A stretch of DNA of 59,800 nt from an uncultured Lachnospiraceae bacterium (GTDB lineage Bacteria; Bacillota; Clostridia; Lachnospirales; Lachnospiraceae): contig CAJUJG010000003.1 in assembly GCA_910586715.1 (NCBI GenBank), positions 104,666 through 164,465 on the forward strand. The letters run 5' to 3'. Positions within the stretch are counted from its first letter, which is position 1; the number at the start of each line of letters is the position of its first letter. The translations under genes and the position numbers were made by a program. The notes below the pieces were generated by a model. That model was not told the origin of the DNA. It worked only from the letters and a program-made list of their open reading frames with translations, and did no database searches. This document shows positions 55,659 through 59,800 of the stretch, in pieces.

Positions 55659-57923
55659 TCAGCTTGCTGCGGAGTGTTTGACTTTCATAATCTGCTTTCT
55701 CTTTGACCAAAACATTATTATTGCAAGTACCGCCACTGCAATCAGCGAACAAAAATCTGCCACTTTATAAGATACCGGAATTTCATATGTTACAGCCACA
55801 ACGCCACTGTATCCATGCGGAAGCATTACCCTGATTACATTATTATCTCCATCTACAATATTTAATCGAATACCATTTTCACCATATGCAGCATAATTTT
55901 TATAATTGATAATCGGCAATTCCACCCAGGCAATATCATTTTCGCCCAAATCCACAGTTTCGCACTCCATTATAGCATACTTTCCCTGCCTTGTGTAGCC
56001 CTCGATTATCTCCACATTATTGGTATAGACTTCTCCGTCAAACCACTTAATTTTCGTTCCTTCCCTGACATACTCTCCATTTACAAGCGAAAAACTGTCA
56101 ATGCCTGCCGTATCATACTTTTCAACATAGCTGCGCTCCTGCACGACACCGCTAAACATTTGCGCCGTCGTCACGATTAGCAGTATCAGCAATGCAAATT
56201 CCGCACGTTCCCGCTTTTCCTGCTCGAATTTTACAAGCAGCATACATAACAGCAATGATAAAAATAACTGTGCAACCGGTAAAAAGCGCCACGGAAACTG
56301 TATTTTACTAATCCAGCCCATAAGCGGTACATGATTGATAATAAAATTCCACGGAAACAGATTTGATGCCATCCACAACGACAAAATTGACATAAGTGTC
56401 ATAAATCTTATCGTCTTGTCTTTGTATTTTATACAAAAATATATCCCCACAAAGAGAACCGCCATTAATGTAATTCCTGGCGTTAATGCCATTCTGTCCC
56501 CGATATTTTTGCCGGTTCCACCAAATGCTCTTTGGTACAGCATAAAATACTGGCTTATAAATGCGCCCGCACCTTGTATCGTTTCAGCCATGGTCTCCTC
56601 ACTGTCACTAAACACTTCAACCGAAACATTATTTGAGTAGTCCATAAACGGTACAAGGAAAAACAAATTCACTGCCACAGTAATTATAACAGCTGACATA
56701 TATACGAACAGCGTCCTTTTCCGCAATGTCTTTTTTATCATCACAATACAGATCAATGCAATGATCATTGATACGGTTGCCACGCTAATCAAATGTGTCT
56801 GCACAAGCCCTGTCATACCAACAGCCAAAAGAACCGCATTTTTCATATAAATTTTAAATTCGGCTGTATCCTCCATATAAATCCGATACACTGCCAAAAG
56901 AATAAATGGCAAAAACATAATTGCGGAATACTCTCCTACCGCAATTCTTACATACACATTCGTCAGGCGGTATATTGCAAAAACATATCCTGCCGTACCC
57001 AAAAGCGCTGCCCTGCCATCCTTCACAATTTTATAAAAGCAGACATAAGCAATCAGCGTCGTACCAAGATTCACCAAAAACAGATACGCCTTATACGCCT
57101 GGGTGACAGAAAAACCGATTAATCGAAGCATCGCAGGGATATACAGCAAAATATCCCCATAATAAATTGATACAGGATAACCATATCCTTCCATCCAATT
57201 GGACTGCATCCTCACAGGAAATTCACCCAAACGAAGCCCTTGCGCCAAACCCTCAATCCGAAGCAAATGAAACGTTCCGTCATGTCCCGTACACAACCCC
57301 CGGGTCATCGCAGGAACACAGGAAAAAAACACAATTGCAGCAAGGGCTGCAAACGTAAATCTGTTCTGTGTGATTTTCTGCCGGAACAAATAACATACAG
57401 TCAAAAGAATTACAACTGCAAAAGCCACAAAGGCATTCGTCCTAATTCCTATCGTATTTTCTGTAATTGTAATACGATTTACCCTAAGTTCTCCATATCC
57501 ATTATATTTTACCCTCAACTCAAGGTCATTGACCGTATCTTTCAATCTGATATGAAAACTTTTATGTGTGCTTTGCGATTTTAAAATAATATCACCTGAT
57601 ATAACATAATCCGCACACTCATTGCTGTGCACGTCCATTATGCAGTCATTGTCCGCAGCATAATCAATGTCCACCGTATAATGACCTTTGTACAATGCCA
57701 TATATGGTCCATAAAGAACGTAGTCGGAGTCTCCGCTGTAAAGATATTTGCTCCCGTCATCTTCTGTCATCATGCTTCCTGACATTTCATTCAAATCAAT
57801 TTCTGTATGAAACGGCCAAAAGTCATCAAGCCTGACAGCAGTTACAACAGCAATTACAATACATGACACGACAGCAGCAATTATCACTGTCTTATTATTT
57901 ATGTACCGCGTCACTTTTTCCAT
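55659..57923 (-). CDS. Large polytopic membrane protein, GT-C/PTPS-related-like
   Basis: 754 residues. An N-terminal helix is followed by an external beta-rich domain (about 35-155). Then come about a dozen membrane helices, with the conserved loop CTGHDGTFHLLRIEGLAQGL and VRMQSNWMEGYGYPVSIYY near residues 215-255. A C-terminal external domain and a last helix end the protein. The layout resembles membrane glycosyltransferase-like (GT-C, YfhO or PTPS-related) proteins. The substrate is unknown. The last few codons fall within a local direct repeat. It follows the DUF5722 gene and may share its transcript. Confidence 0.75.
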   Translation of the reverse strand: MEKVTRYINNKTVIIAAVVSCIVIAVVTAVRLDDFWPFHTEIDLNEMSGSMMTEDDGSKYLYSGDSDYVLYGPYMALYKGHYTVDIDYAADNDCIMDVHSNECADYVISGDIILKSQSTHKSFHIRLKDTVNDLELRVKYNGYGELRVNRITITENTIGIRTNAFVAFAVVILLTVCYLFRQKITQNRFTFAALAAIVFFSCVPAMTRGLCTGHDGTFHLLRIEGLAQGLRLGEFPVRMQSNWMEGYGYPVSIYYGDILLYIPAMLRLIGFSVTQAYKAYLFLVNLGTTLIAYVCFYKIVKDGRAALLGTAGYVFAIYRLTNVYVRIAVGEYSAIMFLPFILLAVYRIYMEDTAEFKIYMKNAVLLAVGMTGLVQTHLISVATVSMIIALICIVMIKKTLRKRTLFVYMSAVIITVAVNLFFLVPFMDYSNNVSVEVFSDSEETMAETIQGAGAFISQYFMLYQRAFGGTGKNIGDRMALTPGITLMAVLFVGIYFCIKYKDKTIRFMTLMSILSLWMASNLFPWNFIINHVPLMGWISKIQFPWRFLPVAQLFLSLLLCMLLVKFEQEKRERAEFALLILLIVTTAQMFSGVVQERSYVEKYDTAGIDSFSLVNGEYVREGTKIKWFDGEVYTNNVEIIEGYTRQGKYAIMECETVDLGENDIAWVELPIINYKNYAAYGENGIRLNIVDGDNNVIRVMLPHGYSGVVAVTYEIPVSYKVADFCSLIAVAVLAIIMFWSKRKQIMKVKHSAAS

Positions 57924-57945
57924 TTTATGTTCCTTCTTTAATTGG

Positions 57946-58010
57946 TATCCGCTTTTTCCGCGTACATCCAGTATACGGGAAAAGCGGATAAATTACAATA
58001 ACTTATCCGC
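57946..58010 (-). promoter_or_regulatory. Two mutually exclusive hairpins between the DUF5722 and membrane-protein genes
   Basis: On the minus strand GCGGATAA (58010-58003) can pair with TTATCCGC (57991-57984). The same TTATCCGCTTTTCCCGTATAC segment can instead pair with the downstream GTACGCGGAAAAAGCGGATA (57965-57946). There is no U run after the second hairpin, so it is more likely an mRNA processing or stability element than a terminator. Confidence 0.5.
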
Positions 58011-58048
58011 CTGCCTCTGTCATTATGATAACAATTCTAATACAACAT

Positions 58049-59656
58049 TTATGGATTACATCCAACTGCCGCCCAGCTCGACGCACCGATAATCGGAAGT
58101 GCAAACTGTGTATATGCAGCAGACTGTGGTGTATCAATATATTTATATACTTCGCATATCTGCTTCGGTGTACTAATCATACCATTTGCATCACAATTAT
58201 AAATACCACACGCAATCTTGTCGGAATTCTTTTCGTAAAGATTATCTACTGCTCTATGTACGATAAAACCTTTAATATGCGGATTACGTTCCGCAAGCTT
58301 ATATGCATACGCGAAAGACGCCGCCTGCGTTGCTTCATCAGAACCTTGTGAATTAAACAGAATTTCTGAAATAATGATATATCTCACCTGTCCATTCGGC
58401 GCAAGGAAAGAGGGCTGTGCCATATAGTTTGTGAACACATCCATATTCTGAGGATTAATCATCCTTGTGTTTGCATCATTACTAATCAAATGAAGCGCCT
58501 TGTAATTAGAAGGCATATTCCAAAACTTCGGTGTTGTCAGCGGTACCGGATGCGGATGCCATGCTACACCCCAGTCAATGTTTCCGTGTGATGCAACATC
58601 CGTATTAAACGCATCAATAAACTTCTTTGCGCCATACTGGTTTGCTGTTCCGTCTTCCCATGTCCATCTTTGGTCAATGCAAGTCAATACTCTTGCATTT
58701 GCATTCTGTGCCTTAATCGCATTGTAGCATACGCGAAATGCTTTCTCATACTCTGCCGCAAAATTTGTCACATTATAATTTCCTGCAAAATACCACGGAT
58801 TATTGTTATTTACTTCGTTACCGATAATCCAATTGGTAATCAGTCCTGTTGACGGATTACTGTAACGCTGCGTAAGGAATGCCATCAGCGCTTCTATTGA
58901 CTCTGCTCCCTGCTGCTCGTCCATATTAAACGCATAATGACGGTATCCGCCAACTCTTGCGGCTGGTTTTACCGTGAACGCTGTTGCTGCGTTGAAATAA
59001 TTTACGATATTCATTGTCACTTCAACTTTCTGTGACGCAAAAAGCTGCATAATCATGTCATACTCTGACACAACTTTCTTATTAAAGCTGTACGGCTTTC
59101 CATTATATGTAAAAGAAACGCTTTCTCCGGATGTAAAAAAGCGATCAATTGCAAGCTCATAACTCACATGCTGTACGCCAAGCTCCGGAAGAACCAAAAT
59201 CGCCGTGTTATCCGCCGTAATTCCCTTGATTGACAAAGGAACCGGATTAATTGCAGTATGCGCTGCTCCTGCTTCAGGATTTGTAATGTAAAATTCCTGA
59301 CTGACTGCCGTATATGCACCGCCTGCCTTCGCCGCTACCACAAATCTTGAACACAGCTTAGAATTTGCCGTATTTTTACCAAGTGGAGTCGTGAACGTTA
59401 CCGTCGGAGCATTGGGCGCCACTGCGCAAAAATCAACTCTGCCTGCAATGGAATTTTGATAGGGCTTCAGTTCAAACAGATACAGGTTTCCGTCTTCACT
59501 TGCCACACCGGATGCTGTTGCCGTAACCGTAATTTGGTCCGCACCGCTGATAATGCACTGTGTAATGGCGGCAGTTCCTGCGGCAAATGCCGTCGCCGAC
59601 ATAACACACACAAGCATCATGCAAAGCGCCGCCCAAAGCGTTAGTTTCTTTTTCAT
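58049..59656 (-). CDS. Secreted DUF5722 protein, TIM-barrel glycosidase-like
   Basis: 535 residues with a signal peptide (cleavage after ATAFAAG near residue 26) and a beta-sandwich N-terminal part. A catalytic-barrel-like region follows, with Glu281 in WIIGNEVNNNN and Glu431 in IIISEILFNSQG. These positions fit the acid/base and nucleophile of clan GH-A glycosidases. The conserved HPHP (near 370) is also present. It is probably exported and acts on polysaccharide; the substrate is unknown. GGGAGG precedes the ATG and a good promoter lies upstream. Confidence 0.82.
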   Translation of the reverse strand: MKKKLTLWAALCMMLVCVMSATAFAAGTAAITQCIISGADQITVTATASGVASEDGNLYLFELKPYQNSIAGRVDFCAVAPNAPTVTFTTPLGKNTANSKLCSRFVVAAKAGGAYTAVSQEFYITNPEAGAAHTAINPVPLSIKGITADNTAILVLPELGVQHVSYELAIDRFFTSGESVSFTYNGKPYSFNKKVVSEYDMIMQLFASQKVEVTMNIVNYFNAATAFTVKPAARVGGYRHYAFNMDEQQGAESIEALMAFLTQRYSNPSTGLITNWIIGNEVNNNNPWYFAGNYNVTNFAAEYEKAFRVCYNAIKAQNANARVLTCIDQRWTWEDGTANQYGAKKFIDAFNTDVASHGNIDWGVAWHPHPVPLTTPKFWNMPSNYKALHLISNDANTRMINPQNMDVFTNYMAQPSFLAPNGQVRYIIISEILFNSQGSDEATQAASFAYAYKLAERNPHIKGFIVHRAVDNLYEKNSDKIACGIYNCDANGMISTPKQICEVYKYIDTPQSAAYTQFALPIIGASSWAAVGCNP

Positions 59657-59706
59657 GTAATACCTCCCATAGTGAATAATATTGATAAAATAGCCTGGTA
59701 AGGATA

Positions 59707-59735
59707 ATTATAACATTTCAGGCAGCGAATTACAA
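59707..59735 (-). promoter_or_regulatory. Promoter of the DUF5722 gene
   Basis: TTGTAA (59735-59730), a 17-bp spacer and a consensus TATAAT (59712-59707) on the minus strand, about 50 bp before the ATG. No gene is visible in 59736-59800. Confidence 0.8.
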
Positions 59736-59800
59736 TATGTTTATGCCTTGAGTTTCCGCAGTTCTATCCACAGAACCGTCAATCGTATGTACTAATTATG

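Overview
The window comes from a low-to-mid GC Gram-positive anaerobe of the class Clostridia, most likely a gut-type Lachnospiraceae. The basis is AGGAGG-type ribosome sites, sigma-A promoters, TTG starts, an hprK-glk-murB-rapZ-whiA block, DUF4317 and DUF4179 proteins, BspA-type leucine-rich surface proteins and YtrA-type GntR regulation. No rRNA, tRNA, CRISPR array, phage or intact insertion sequence was recognised.

Layout. (1) 1-7683, minus: a giant secreted protein that runs off the left edge. An 11-G tract just after its signal peptide puts the frame out of register. (2) 7.8-14.2 kb, minus: an oligopeptide ABC importer (oppBCDF plus oppA) with a long structured leader; OppA appears circularly permuted. 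(3) 14.7-17.4 kb, plus: GntR regulator, ABC ATPase and membrane protein, followed by a toxin-antitoxin pair. (4) 17.4-23.6 kb, minus: a second giant surface protein with LytTR-like direct repeats at its promoter, next to a decayed Rpn-family gene and a LytTR response regulator/GHKL kinase pair (plus). (5) 26.8-33.3 kb, minus: housekeeping and carbon-control block (lacI-type, hprK, glk, murB, rapZ, a shortened whiA, lipid kinase). (6) 33.6-37.5 kb, minus: anti-sigma/ECF sigma pair, an unidentified structured RNA-like element and nicotinate phosphoribosyltransferase. (7) 37.7-44.8 kb, minus: a third giant surface protein with a papain-like segment, leucine-rich repeats including three 366-bp tandem units, Big_2 and CUB domains. 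(8) 44.9-52.3 kb: small regulators, an Rpn-like nuclease, DUF4317 with an attenuator-like leader, an XRE-TPR regulator, duplicated YcxB-like genes and an acyltransferase. (9) 52.4-59.7 kb, minus: IleRS, a polytopic membrane protein and a secreted DUF5722 glycosidase-like protein.

How it fits together. The main theme is the cell surface. Three very large secreted proteins share one plan: signal peptide, then an acidic Glu/Thr/Gln-rich stretch, then adhesion-type modules. In the two complete ones the C-terminus is an array of Ig-like repeats and there is no LPXTG anchor. One appears switchable by a G tract, one by a LytTR two-component system, and one carries recombination-prone repeats. Peptide import, cell-wall synthesis (MurB), sugar signalling (HprK, Glk, RapZ) and envelope stress control (ECF sigma) surround them. 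The observations I would check first are the G11 tract, the permuted OppA, the shortened WhiA, the structured element at 35.6 kb and the DUF4317 leader.
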